A stretch of DNA of 64,000 bases from Ignavibacteriales bacterium (GCA_016707285.1 JADJIA010000005.1:310001-374000); one strand, 5' to 3'; positions 17,928-26,506 are shown, numbered from the stretch's first letter. The notes: generated by a model not told the origin, from the sequence alone. Numbers and translations are program-made.

Positions 17928-18838
17928 TGCCACACGATCATTCACACTCTCATAATCATGGACATAATCACCATCATGATAATAGTGAAAAGGGGATAAA
18001 GAGTGCTTTCATTCTAAACCTTTCATTCGCTGTCATTGAGATTATTGGTGGTATCCTCACAAATTCTTATGCCATATTGTCTGATGCTCTTCACGATCTT
18101 GGCGATTCTGTTGCAATTGCATTGTCGTATATCCTCGAAAAAGTATCGCACAGGAAACGCGACGAATTTTACTCTTATGGTTATAAAAGAGTGTCACTTC
18201 TCGCCGGATTACTAAGTACTGTAATACTGTTCACAGGAAGTTTATTTATTATATATGGTGCAATCGGGAGATTTTTAGAACCCGGTGAAGTAAATTCCGC
18301 CGGAATGTTTCTACTCGCTATTCTTGGGGTGGCTGTAAATGGAATGGCTTTTTTCAAACTCGGAACAAGTGATAAAGCCAATATAAAAGCTGTTCGTCTC
18401 CATTTACTTGAAGATGTAATGGGCTGGTTGGCGGTAATAGTTGGTTCAGTGATTATCTATTTTACGGGATTTACCTGGATCGATCCTCTGCTTTCGGTGA
18501 TTATTGCGATTTATATTTTATACAATGCATTCATTAATTTGCGTAGTTTTACGAGAATTTTCCTCCAGGGGCTTCCTTCGGGAATTGATGAAATGAGTCT
18601 GCGAAGCCGACTCGAAAGCATTCCGGGGGTCGTGTCACTCCACGATCTTCATATCTGGTCGATGGATGGTTCTTATAACATTCTTTCGGTTCATTTGGTT
18701 GTTAAGGATGGAACTCCTTCATCACAAATAGTTGCATTAAGGAAGGAAGCGAAAGAAATAATTAAAAAATTTGATATTCACCATGAGACCGTGGAGATTG
18801 GATATTGCCCGGAAGACTGTGAGTATCTTGATTGCTGA
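17927..18838 (+). CDS. cation diffusion facilitator family metal exporter
   Basis: Zinc/divalent-metal:proton antiporter of the CzcD/ZitB type in the inner membrane. A His-rich N-terminus (HDHSHSHNHGHNHHHD) precedes six membrane helices. The transport-site residues are visible in helix 2 (H56 and D60 in ALHDLGD) and helix 5 (H159 and D163 in HLLED). The C-terminal cytoplasmic ferredoxin-like domain contains VVSLHDLHIWSMDG. The C-terminus is Cys-rich (CPEDCEYLDC). 303 aa, normal length. The start overlaps the upstream stop, suggesting coupled translation. Confidence 0.94.
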   Translation: MPHDHSHSHNHGHNHHHDNSEKGIKSAFILNLSFAVIEIIGGILTNSYAILSDALHDLGDSVAIALSYILEKVSHRKRDEFYSYGYKRVSLLAGLLSTVILFTGSLFIIYGAIGRFLEPGEVNSAGMFLLAILGVAVNGMAFFKLGTSDKANIKAVRLHLLEDVMGWLAVIVGSVIIYFTGFTWIDPLLSVIIAIYILYNAFINLRSFTRIFLQGLPSGIDEMSLRSRLESIPGVVSLHDLHIWSMDGSYNILSVHLVVKDGTPSSQIVALRKEAKEIIKKFDIHHETVEIGYCPEDCEYLDC

Positions 18839-18936
18839 TTTTGAGTATCGAACAAATTTCTTTACTTTCGAATCGATTTTTGAACTTTTTTATAGATCAA
18901 GAACATTTAAAGTTTAAAAGACTTTTATAACCTGAC

Positions 18937-18944
18937 TAATTTTG
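18937..18944 (+). promoter_or_regulatory. candidate -7 element of topA
   Basis: TAATTTTG, an exact TAnnTTTG match, lies 22 bases before the topA ATG. The -33 region 20 bases upstream reads TTTA rather than TTTG. Confidence 0.35.
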
Positions 18945-18966
18945 AATTGAAAGCTATTAATATTAT

Positions 18967-21300
18967 ATGATAAAAAACCTTGTGATTGTTGAATCACCTG
19001 CAAAAGCGTCCACAATCGAAAAGTTTCTTGGGAAAGACTATACCGTCACCTCAAGTTATGGTCATATTAGAGATCTTGTGAAAAAGGATATGGGGATTGA
19101 TACCGAAAACGGGTTTCTCCCAAAATATGAAGTGCCTGCTGACAAAAAGAAAAAGGTCAGTGAACTGAAGAAAATGGCGAAAGAAGCTTCAACAGTGTGG
19201 CTTGCAACTGACGAGGACAGGGAAGGTGAGGCGATTTCGTGGCATCTCAAGGAAGCTCTTGCCATCCCCAATGAAAAAATTAAACGAATAGTATTCCATG
19301 AGATCACCAAACCGGCAATATTAGAGGCTGTTTCCAATCCGAGAACCATAGATGACCATCTCGTTGATGCACAGCAGTCGCGGAGGATACTTGACAGACT
19401 TGTAGGATTTGAGCTTTCGCCTGTATTGTGGAAGAAGGTGAGGCCATCCCTCTCTGCCGGTCGTGTACAATCAGTAGCTGTCAGATTAATTGTTGACAGA
19501 GAGCGGGAGATCCAGGAATTTGTCTCCAAGGATTATTTTAATGTTTCGGGACTTTTTAAGGTCAGGTCGAATGAAGGGATCGAATACAGTCTAAAGGGTG
19601 ACCTCAATACCAAATTTGAAGACTATGATTCAGCATTAAATTTCCTTGAGAAATGTGTTGATGCAAAATATTCAATTACTGCTCTCGATAAAAAAGAAAT
19701 TAAAAAATCGCCTGCGCCACCATTTACTACTTCGACACTTCAGCAGGAGGCTGCTCGAAAACTTCGTTATTCGGTGTCAAAAACGATGAGACTTGCACAA
19801 AATTTATATGAAGCCGGACATATTACATATATGAGAACCGATTCGGTGAATCTTTCAGATTTTGCACTTGGCGCAGCCAAAGAGACAATTACACAAAATT
19901 TTGGGAGCAACTATCATCATTCCCGAAAATACAAAACCAAATCAGCCAACGCCCAGGAAGCTCACGAAGCGATAAGACCTACTTATTTTAGCAATCGTAG
20001 CATTGCTAATCTCTCCCGTGAGGAAGCCGCTCTCTATGATCTGATTTGGAAAAGGGCTCTTGCTTCGCAAATGAGTGATGCAAAAATCGAAAAAACCACT
20101 GCTGATATAGGTGTTTCAACTTCTCAATACAAATTTATTGCAACCGGAGAAGTAATTCTTTTTGACGGATTTTTGAAGTTATACATCGAATCAAAAGATG
20201 ATGACGACAATGAAGACGAGGATATGTCGATTCTACCGCCACTTACTGTAGGTCAATCATTGGATATGAAAGAGATAACTGCAACCCAAAGATTCACCCG
20301 ACCTTCGGCAAGATATACAGAAGCGGCATTAGTTAAAAAACTTGAAGAATTGGGAATTGGTCGTCCTTCCACTTACGCCCCAATTATTTCTACTGTTCAG
20401 GACAGGGGTTATGTTGTAAAAGAGGAGAGGGAAGGTAAACCAAGGAATTATAACAAGTTAACTCTGAACTCTTCAGGGAAGATATTGAAGGAAGAAAAGA
20501 CAGAAATAACAGGAGCCGACAAAGGGAAAATGTTTCCGACTGATATAGCATTCATTGTTAATGACTTTTTAGTTAAACATTTTCCAAATATTCTCGATTT
20601 CAAATTCACTGCAAAGATTGAAAAACAACTTGATGATATAGCAAAAGGTGAGATTGAAAGAGTGGAAATGCTCAAGAAATTTTATGGTCCTTTTCACAAA
20701 ATTGTAAAAGAGGCACTTGAAACAGGTGAAAGAGCTGCCGGAGTAAGAGAGTTGGGGAAAGATCCAAAAACAGGACTTGATTTGATAGTTAGAATGGCAA
20801 AATATGGTCCGGTTGCTCAGATATACAATCCTGATAATGCCGAGATAAAACCAAGAATTGCTTCCCTGAAAAAAAATCAACGACTTGACACAATTACTTT
20901 GGAAGCAGCGCTTGATCTTTTCAGACTTCCAAGAATTGCGGGAGAGTTCGAAGGAGAAGAACTTATGGTGGCAGAGGGAAGGTTTGGTCCGTATGTTAAA
21001 CATGCAAGCAAGTTTTATTCCATCCCTAAAAATATCGATCCTCTCGAGATTTCAGAATCTGAATGTATTGAGATAATCACAATAAAGCGTACCGGTGAAA
21101 TTGAGAGAAATATAAAGAGTTTTACCGAGAACCCAGAAGTGAAGATTCTTAATGGCAGATTTGGGCCATACATCTCCAATGGGAAAGTAAATGCGAAAAT
21201 ACCAAAAGGGAGAGAGCCGAAAGAGATTACCTACCCTGAGGCTGTGATATTGATTGCCGAAAGTGCTAAAAAGGAACCAACCAAAAGGAGAAGGTCGTAA
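18967..21300 (+). CDS. topA: DNA topoisomerase I
   Basis: Type IA topoisomerase that relaxes negative supercoils. The N-terminal TOPRIM domain is clear (VIVESPAKASTIEKFLG and the acidic triad in ATDEDREGEAISWHL). The catalytic tyrosine is Y288 in ITYMRTDS. The domain IV region GIGRPSTYAPIISTVQDRGYV is intact. The C-terminus has no zinc-finger cysteines but carries topoisomerase C-terminal repeats (GRFGPYVKH, GRFGPYISN) and a basic tail. 777 aa. A -7-like element precedes it. Confidence 0.97.
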   Translation: MIKNLVIVESPAKASTIEKFLGKDYTVTSSYGHIRDLVKKDMGIDTENGFLPKYEVPADKKKKVSELKKMAKEASTVWLATDEDREGEAISWHLKEALAIPNEKIKRIVFHEITKPAILEAVSNPRTIDDHLVDAQQSRRILDRLVGFELSPVLWKKVRPSLSAGRVQSVAVRLIVDREREIQEFVSKDYFNVSGLFKVRSNEGIEYSLKGDLNTKFEDYDSALNFLEKCVDAKYSITALDKKEIKKSPAPPFTTSTLQQEAARKLRYSVSKTMRLAQNLYEAGHITYMRTDSVNLSDFALGAAKETITQNFGSNYHHSRKYKTKSANAQEAHEAIRPTYFSNRSIANLSREEAALYDLIWKRALASQMSDAKIEKTTADIGVSTSQYKFIATGEVILFDGFLKLYIESKDDDDNEDEDMSILPPLTVGQSLDMKEITATQRFTRPSARYTEAALVKKLEELGIGRPSTYAPIISTVQDRGYVVKEEREGKPRNYNKLTLNSSGKILKEEKTEITGADKGKMFPTDIAFIVNDFLVKHFPNILDFKFTAKIEKQLDDIAKGEIERVEMLKKFYGPFHKIVKEALETGERAAGVRELGKDPKTGLDLIVRMAKYGPVAQIYNPDNAEIKPRIASLKKNQRLDTITLEAALDLFRLPRIAGEFEGEELMVAEGRFGPYVKHASKFYSIPKNIDPLEISESECIEIITIKRTGEIERNIKSFTENPEVKILNGRFGPYISNGKVNAKIPKGREPKEITYPEAVILIAESAKKEPTKRRRS

Positions 21301-21328
21301 AGAATTTTTCAAAAAATTAGTTGTCTCA

Positions 21329-21360
21329 CTTGCATAAAATGAACTAATTACCTATATTTG
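21329..21360 (+). promoter_or_regulatory. Bacteroidota-type promoter of tRNA-Gly
   Basis: CTTG (-33, 21329-21332), a 20-base spacer and TATATTTG (-7, 21353-21360) fit the TTTG-N19-20-TAnnTTTG consensus. The expected start is about 15 bases before the tRNA. Confidence 0.6.
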
Positions 21361-21382
21361 TAAACCAAATTAAAATGGTTCT

Positions 21383-21455
<73 letters not shown>

Positions 21456-21461
21456 CAAACG

Positions 21462-21486
21462 AAAAATCCACGCGAGTGGATTTTTT
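21462..21486 (+). terminator. hairpin with T-run after tRNA-Gly
   Basis: AAAATCCAC/GTGGATTTT around a GCGA tetraloop, followed by further T. It lies between the two tRNA genes, so it may only partly terminate, or tRNA-Cys has its own promoter. Confidence 0.7.
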
Positions 21487-21504
21487 AGTTTTGGGGTATT
21501 TTAT

Positions 21505-21578
21505 GGCGCTGTACCCAAGTGGCTTAAGGGGAAGGTCTGCAAAACCTTTATTCGTCGGTTCGAATCCGACCGGCGCCT
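21505..21578 (+). tRNA. tRNA-Cys (anticodon GCA)
   Basis: A 74-base cloverleaf: acceptor GGCGCTG/CGGCGCC (one G-T pair), anticodon stem AGGTC with loop TGCAAAA and anticodon GCA, and T-arm GTCGGTTCGAATCCGAC. Discriminator T, CCA not encoded. Confidence 0.93.
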
Positions 21579-21583
21579 CAAAC

Positions 21584-21664
21584 AAAGCTGTCACAATAGT
21601 GGTTCTTTCCAAAGCTGATATTCGGCTAACTACCGGAAACTACTATTGAGGCAGCTTTTTTTTT
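21584..21664 (+). terminator. long interrupted hairpin ending in a T-run after tRNA-Cys
   Basis: Nested complementary blocks line up in order: AAAGCTG/CAGCTTT, CAATAGT/ACTATTG, GTT/AAC, TCC/GGA and AGC/GCT. Together they make an approximately 80-base hairpin followed by a run of T. It probably terminates the tRNA transcript; its size also allows a small structured RNA. Confidence 0.6.
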
Positions 21665-21698
21665 GTTTGGTCATTATTTTTCCATTTCTGCAAGTTAG

Positions 21699-22337
21699 AT
21701 GTTCACTTCCGCTAAAAAAATACTTATTAAAAAATTACAAAAGAATGGAATTACAGATAATTCTGTTCTTGAAGCATTTTTAAAATGTGATCGTCACAAA
21801 TTTATCCCTGAAGCGATGTCACATTTTGCATATGAAGATACTGCCCTTCATATTGGTTACGGACAAACAATATCTCAACCCACTACAGTAGCTATTATGA
21901 CTCAGTATGCTAAAATCCAAAAAGGGGATAGAGTTCTTGAAATTGGTACCGGTTCAGGCTTTCAAGGTGCGATTCTTGCAACAATGGGAGCGAAAGTTTT
22001 CACTGTCGAAAGAGAATATGATCTTTTTTTGATGGCGAGAGAAAAATTTGACAAACTGGGTTATGGAATCCAAACAAAATGGGGTGATGGTTCAATTGGC
22101 TGGAACGAATTTGCTCCTTACGATGCTATTCTCGTAACAGCGGGTTCTCCATCAATTCCCGAACCGTTAAAAAATCAACTCGCTATCGGAGGGAGGCTGA
22201 TAATTCCCGTGGGGGAGAGAGATTCTCAAATGATGGTCATTATCCACAAAACGGGTCAAAACGAATTTAGTAAAACAGAATTACCAAATTTTGCATTTGT
22301 ACCACTTCTGGGAAAAGAAGGATGGACAAAAAAGTAA
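21699..22337 (+). CDS. pcm: protein-L-isoaspartate O-methyltransferase
   Basis: SAM-dependent enzyme that methylates isoaspartyl residues so damaged proteins can be repaired. Family motifs: GYGQTISQPTTVAIMT (residues 53-68) forms the active-site lip, and VLEIGTGSGFQGA is the SAM-binding motif I. VGERDSQMMVII near the C-terminus is also typical. 212 aa, full length, no signal peptide. The gene end overlaps the miaA start by 16 bases, so the two are probably co-expressed. Confidence 0.96.
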   Translation: MFTSAKKILIKKLQKNGITDNSVLEAFLKCDRHKFIPEAMSHFAYEDTALHIGYGQTISQPTTVAIMTQYAKIQKGDRVLEIGTGSGFQGAILATMGAKVFTVEREYDLFLMAREKFDKLGYGIQTKWGDGSIGWNEFAPYDAILVTAGSPSIPEPLKNQLAIGGRLIIPVGERDSQMMVIIHKTGQNEFSKTELPNFAFVPLLGKEGWTKK

Positions 22338-23233
22338 TTGTTGTTACCGGACCCACTGCCTCAGGAAAAACGAGTCTGGCTATTGAGGTTGCACTTAAAC
22401 TCAACACGGAGATAATCTCAGCCGACAGCCGACAGATATTTAAGCTTCTTGACATCGGGACTGCCAAACCCGATAAAGAACAACTTAAGAAGGTAAAACA
22501 TCATTGCATTGATATTCTCTACCCCAATGAAGAATATGATGTCTCGTTATTTGAGTCGGATGCCCGCAAAATAATGGATGAATTGTTTACAAACGGGAAA
22601 ATACCCGTTGTTGTTGGTGGTTCCGGGCTCTACATCAAAGCTGTTGTTGACGGGATTTTTTCGGGACCTACAAAAGATGAGGAATTCAGAGCCAAAATGG
22701 ATCAGTTAAAGGCAACTCATGGTGAGGAAGCACTTTACGCAATTTTGCAGGAAAAAGATCCTGTTAGTGCGGGAAAAATGTTGCCGGGCAACTGGAAAAG
22801 GGTAGTTAGAGCACTTGAAGTTCTTCATATAACCGGGGTTCCCATCTGGAAACACCATGAGGAACAGACTACTCAAAATGATATTCAATATTTCCAATTT
22901 GCTCTTGATCTTGACAGAAAGATTCTTTATGACAGGATAGAAGATCGGGTTGACTCAATGATTGAACTTGGACTTGAAGAAGAAGTGAAAAAAGTGCTGA
23001 AAATGGGATATTCAACGAACCTCAATTCGCTTAATACAGTAGGTTATAAAGAGATGATTAACTATATTTGTAATGACTACAATTTAGATAGATGTATCGA
23101 ATTAATTAAGCGCAATACACGAAGATATGCTAAAAGACAACTGACATGGTTTAGAGCAAATAAAGATATAAAATGGCTGAAACATGACAGCAACAACCTC
23201 CAAAATGAAATAATCAGTCTCGTTAAACAATAA
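22322..23233 (+). CDS. miaA: tRNA dimethylallyltransferase
   Basis: Transfers a dimethylallyl group to N6 of A37 in tRNAs that read UNN codons. P-loop GPTASGKT (residues 8-15), followed by SADSRQIFKLLDIGTAKP, the DSRQ/YxxxDIGTAKP signature that binds tRNA and diphosphate. GGSGLYIKAVVDG and the C-terminal KRNTRRYAKRQLTWFR complete the family pattern. 303 aa, normal length. It overlaps pcm by 16 bases. Confidence 0.97.
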   Translation: MDKKVIVVTGPTASGKTSLAIEVALKLNTEIISADSRQIFKLLDIGTAKPDKEQLKKVKHHCIDILYPNEEYDVSLFESDARKIMDELFTNGKIPVVVGGSGLYIKAVVDGIFSGPTKDEEFRAKMDQLKATHGEEALYAILQEKDPVSAGKMLPGNWKRVVRALEVLHITGVPIWKHHEEQTTQNDIQYFQFALDLDRKILYDRIEDRVDSMIELGLEEEVKKVLKMGYSTNLNSLNTVGYKEMINYICNDYNLDRCIELIKRNTRRYAKRQLTWFRANKDIKWLKHDSNNLQNEIISLVKQ

Positions 23234-23243
23234 AGAAATTTAG

Positions 23244-23987
23244 ATGAAAGAAAAGATTCGAATAGCATCAGGTCAGGGCTTCTGGGGTGATCTTATTGAA
23301 GCTCCATACTGGCAGGTAACCTCTGGTGAGATTGACTATCTCGTGATGGATTATCTCGCTGAAGTGACTATGTCAATTCTTCAAAAACAGAAAAACAAAG
23401 ACCCCAAATCAGGATATGCTCGCGACATTCCTCCCTTAATGAAACGAATTCTGCCTGTTTGCCGTGAAAAGGGGATAAAGGTAATCACAAACGGTGGCGG
23501 AGTAAATCCGGTTGCATGTGCTGAAGCGATTCTCGAGGTGGCAAATGAACTTGGAATCTCCGGATTGAAGATTGCAGTGATTGAAGGCGATAATATTAAA
23601 GACAGGATAGATGCGCTTATTGCCGAAGGGTCCGAACTTTCTAATATGGAAACCGGGGATTCCATTCTTTCAGTTAAAGAAAAACTTTTAAGTGCCAATG
23701 TCTATTTTGGAGCATTTCCCATAGTTGAAGCCCTGGGAAAAGGTGCTGATATCATAATAACGGGAAGAACCACAGATACAGGTTTAACTCTCGCCCCTAT
23801 GATCCATGAATTTGGATGGTCGGCAGAAGATTTTGATAAAATGGCAGCGGGAACAGTTGCCGGGCATATTCTTGAATGTGGAGCGCAAGCGACGGTGGAA
23901 ATTTCCTCGGTGACTGGGAATCCATTGAAAATTTTGAAAAAATCGGATTTCCCATTGCGGAAGCCTTTCCAAACGGAGATGTTGTAA
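23244..23987 (+). CDS. AtuA-like (DUF1446) protein, N-terminal part, frameshifted
   Basis: Belongs to the DUF1446/acyclic terpene utilisation AtuA family, whose biochemical role is unsettled. The N-terminus IRIASGQGFWGDLIEAP, then YLAEVTMSIL, NGGGVNP and ITGRTTDTGLTLAPM are family hallmarks. The frame is right as far as GHILECGAQAT (about 23893); the remaining 31 residues are out of frame. Restoring one G at 23894-23895 (GACGGTGG to GACGGGTGG) gives CGAQATGGNFLGDW and joins the next frame, for a protein of about 456 aa spanning 23244-24613. Either a sequencing indel or a real mutation. Confidence 0.75.
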   Translation: MKEKIRIASGQGFWGDLIEAPYWQVTSGEIDYLVMDYLAEVTMSILQKQKNKDPKSGYARDIPPLMKRILPVCREKGIKVITNGGGVNPVACAEAILEVANELGISGLKIAVIEGDNIKDRIDALIAEGSELSNMETGDSILSVKEKLLSANVYFGAFPIVEALGKGADIIITGRTTDTGLTLAPMIHEFGWSAEDFDKMAAGTVAGHILECGAQATVEISSVTGNPLKILKKSDFPLRKPFQTEML

Positions 23988-24613
23988 TAACCAAACATGA
24001 ATCGCTCGGTGGTGCTGTTACGATAGAGACTGTTTCAGAGCAGCTTTTATATGAAATTGGCGATCCTGCTGAATATATTACACCCGATTGTATTGCAGAT
24101 TTTACAACAATCCAACTCAGCTATGATGGCAAAGATAGAGTCAGGATGTCGGGAGTAAAAGGCAAACCTTATACTCCGTTTTATAAAGTTTCCTGTTCCT
24201 ATGAGTCAGGGTATTCATCATTTGCGACACTTACATACAGCTGGCCCCAGGCACTTACCAAAGCAAAAGCTGCAGACAGGATTTTAAGGAAAAGACTTGA
24301 AGCTTTGGGTTGTCGCTTTGAAGAATTCAGAACAGAATTTGTCGGATATAATGCTTGTCATGGAGCTGCAGCAAAAGAGATCGACGAGGATAATATCAAC
24401 GAACTTATGGTCAGATTTGCCGTGAGGGGGGATGATTATAATTCAATTGACAGATTTGGTAAGGAAATAGCACCCTTGATTCTCACGGGTCCTCCCGCAG
24501 TTACCGGTTTTTCCGGTGGCAGACCAAAACCGGGTGCTGTGGTTGCATATTGGCCCGCACTTCTCAAAAAGGAGTCGGTTACACCTGTAGTTACAATCAT
24601 GGAGACAAAATGA
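23876..24613 (+). CDS. AtuA-like (DUF1446) protein, C-terminal part, frameshifted
   Basis: Continues the preceding gene after a -1 shift. Real sequence begins at GGNFLGDW (about 23895), followed by GFPIAEAFPNGDVVITK and GGAVTIETVSEQLLYEIGDPAEYITPD, all typical of the AtuA family, and ends in a region with FSGGRPKPGAVVAYWPALL. The apparent start Met at 23876 is an artefact of the shifted frame. Its stop overlaps the start of the small AtuA-like partner (ATGA), so the two are coupled. Confidence 0.75.
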   Translation: MWSASDGGNFLGDWESIENFEKIGFPIAEAFPNGDVVITKHESLGGAVTIETVSEQLLYEIGDPAEYITPDCIADFTTIQLSYDGKDRVRMSGVKGKPYTPFYKVSCSYESGYSSFATLTYSWPQALTKAKAADRILRKRLEALGCRFEEFRTEFVGYNACHGAAAKEIDEDNINELMVRFAVRGDDYNSIDRFGKEIAPLILTGPPAVTGFSGGRPKPGAVVAYWPALLKKESVTPVVTIMETK

Positions 24614-24921
24614 GAATAAAATTAAAAGACATTGCCCACGGAAGAAGCGGGGACAAAGGTGATGCTGCAAATGTTGGCATTATTGCCTATGACGACGATG
24701 GATATGAGATTATTAAAACTCATCTGACAAAAGAGAGAGTAAAAGAATATTTTACCGGGGTATGTCTTGGGGAAGTGGATAGATTTGAACTTCCCAACCT
24801 TCGTGCATTAAATTTTATACTGCACAACACCCTTGGTGGTGGTGGAACCGTGTCACTAAAACTTGACGCACAGGGAAAAACCCTTGCCGCAGCACTTTTA
24901 AGAATGGAAATTGAGATCTAA
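24610..24921 (+). CDS. small AtuA-like partner protein
   Basis: A 103-residue protein resembling the C-terminal ferredoxin-fold-like domain that is fused to AtuA proteins in many bacteria: KLKDIAHGRSGDKGDAANVGIIAYD at the N-terminus and NFILHNTLGGGGTVSLKLDAQGK near the end. Here it is a separate gene whose ATG overlaps the upstream stop by 3 bases, so it probably forms a complex with the DUF1446 protein. The start is placed at ATG 24610 because the longer frame would overlap the AtuA gene by 60 bases without matching the family. Function is inferred from context only. Confidence 0.8.
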   Translation: MRIKLKDIAHGRSGDKGDAANVGIIAYDDDGYEIIKTHLTKERVKEYFTGVCLGEVDRFELPNLRALNFILHNTLGGGGTVSLKLDAQGKTLAAALLRMEIEI

Positions 24922-24959
24922 AAGATCGTTAACACATATTTTGGAATTGGAGAATATAG

Positions 24960-26061
24960 ATGTTTGAAGAAGAATCAAGAACGCACAAGGAACTTTCAGT
25001 CAGGGTGAATAATTTGCGGAGTTATCTTTAAATTAGCTGAGAAGCAAGAACGAATTGATGAAATCAAAAAAATAAGTGAACAGGCGGATTTCTGGTCAGA
25101 TCAAAGAATGGCACAGTCGCTGCTGCAGGAGAGCAAAAAACTTTCCGATTGGGTAACGCTTTGGGAAAACATTAACTCTGAGACAATTTCTGTTGGTGAA
25201 TTGATTGAGATGGCGGCAGAAGCAGAGGATCAATCACTTGCTGATGATATCAACTCGGAAATTATAAAAGTTCAGCAAATGCTTGAAGAAGTTGAATTCA
25301 AGAATATGTTGTCGGGTGAAGATGATGGGAGTAATTGCATCATCACCGTACACTCGGGTGCAGGGGGAACAGAGGCTCAGGATTGGGCTGATATGTTGCT
25401 TAGAATGTACCTTAGATATTGTGAAACCAACAATTTAAAAGCAACAATTGTTGATATTCTTGATGGTGATGGAGCAGGGATAAAAAGTGCTGAAATTGAG
25501 GTGGAAGGAGAGTTTGCCTACGGCTATCTCAAAGCCGAGGCAGGAGTTCACCGGCTTGTCAGAATTTCGCCATTTGATTCAAATCAAAGGAGGCATACTT
25601 CCTTTGCGGCTTTATCGGTGATCCCGGAGGTGGATGACACTATTGAAATTGACATAAACCCTGCTGACCTCAGAATTGACACATACCGTTCCGGAGGAAA
25701 AGGCGGGCAGAATGTTAACAAAGTTGAGACTGCGGTGAGAATAACACATGTTCCCACTAATGTTGTTGCAGCATGTCAGAGTGAAAGATCACAAATTCAG
25801 AATAAAACACGAGCTATGAAACTCTTAAAGTCGAAACTTTATCGAATTGAAAAAGAGAAACAGAGTTCGGCAAAAAATGAGCTTGAAAAAAGTAAAATGA
25901 AAATTGAGTGGGGCAGTCAGATCAGGTCGTATGTGTTCCACCCCTACAACATGGTAAAAGACCATAGAACAGATGTGGAAACATCAGACACACAGGGAGT
26001 TATGAATGGTGATATTTATCGTTTTATTAAAGCTTATTTGTTAAAATTTTCGGCAAATTAA
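24960..26061 (+). CDS. prfB: peptide chain release factor 2 (programmed +1 frameshift)
   Basis: Recognises UGA and UAA and releases the nascent chain. Translation starts at ATG 24960 behind GGAG, reads 23 codons (MFEEESRTHKELSVRVNNLRSYL), then meets an in-frame TAA at 25029-25031. A +1 slip at CTT T restores the frame (LKLAEKQERIDEI) to the end, giving 366 residues, essentially the length of E. coli RF2. The anticodon-like SPF motif is at 203-205 (RISPFDSN) and the catalytic GGQ at 248-250 (GGKGGQNVNK). The stop at the shift site is UAA, not the usual UGA. Confidence 0.95.
25015..25032 (+). promoter_or_regulatory. prfB programmed +1 frameshift site with UAA stop
   Basis: GCGGAGTTATCTTTAAA: an internal Shine-Dalgarno-like GGAG, a 4-base spacer, the slippery CTT codon at 25026-25028 and the stop TAA at 25029-25031. 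Slippage of the Leu-tRNA from CUU to UUU puts AAA next in frame. The layout mirrors the E. coli site (SD-like AGGGGG, CUU UGA C) except for the stop codon. Confidence 0.85.
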
Positions 26062-26071
26062 AGGATAGTCC

Positions 26072-26446
26072 ATGAAAATATTTAAGCCTGGTGATGTAAT
26101 CACCCGGGAAGGTGCAGTTGATAAAGAACTTTTTATATTGATTAGTGGTAGAATTGGTGTATTTAAATCCGAAGTTAAAGTTGCTGAGTTTTCTGAAAAA
26201 GGAATGGTTATCGGTGAGATGAGCATCATTCTCGAAGGCGAAAGAACAGCTTCATTAATTGCAGAGGAGGAAACAGTAGTTTTAAATTTAAATCTACCGA
26301 TGGATAAACTTATTGAGAAATACCCCGATCTGGTTAAAAAGATGATGGTAAATCTCGCTGAGCGCCTTCAGGTTCTAACGCAGGAATATTATGTTCTCGC
26401 AAAAGGGATATCTCCGGATCAGATGAATAACGGAGAACCTCAGTAA
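26072..26446 (+). CDS. cyclic nucleotide-binding domain protein
   Basis: A 124-residue stand-alone cNMP-binding domain: FKPGDVITREGAVDKELFILISGRIGVF at the N-terminus and VIGEMSIILEGERTASLIAEEETVVLNL, which corresponds to the phosphate-binding cassette (family GExxLL...R(T/S)A). The cassette has GEMS-ERTAS, so the Glu and Arg that contact the cyclic phosphate are present. No DNA-binding domain follows, only a helix, so it is a possible cyclic-nucleotide receptor or adaptor. The ATG follows AAAGGA and lies 10 bases after prfB; it shares the downstream terminator. Confidence 0.85.
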   Translation: MKIFKPGDVITREGAVDKELFILISGRIGVFKSEVKVAEFSEKGMVIGEMSIILEGERTASLIAEEETVVLNLNLPMDKLIEKYPDLVKKMMVNLAERLQVLTQEYYVLAKGISPDQMNNGEPQ

Positions 26447-26451
26447 AATTA

Positions 26452-26490
26452 AAAAAAAGAGGCTTGAAAATGATTTCAAGCCTCTTTTTT
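26452..26490. terminator. bidirectional terminator
   Basis: AAGAGGCTTGAAA/TTTCAAGCCTCTT around an ATGA loop, with an A-run on the left and a T-run on the right, between the convergent cNMP-binding and transketolase genes. Confidence 0.9.
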
Positions 26491-26506
26491 AACTTCAATT
26501 GATCAT

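Noticed and set aside
19062..19529. 155-aa minus-strand ORF inside topA
   Set aside because: It is fully inside a strongly conserved gene on the other strand and has no recognisable domain; treated as a shadow.
24550..24609. 20-residue N-terminal extension of the small AtuA-like protein
   Set aside because: It lies wholly within the AtuA gene, and the ATG at 24610 gives the family N-terminus and a typical ATGA overlap.
25108..26061. prfB as a 317-aa protein starting at an internal ATG
   Set aside because: The coding sequence continues upstream to ATG 24960 through a classical RF2 +1 frameshift site; an internal start would remove domain 1.
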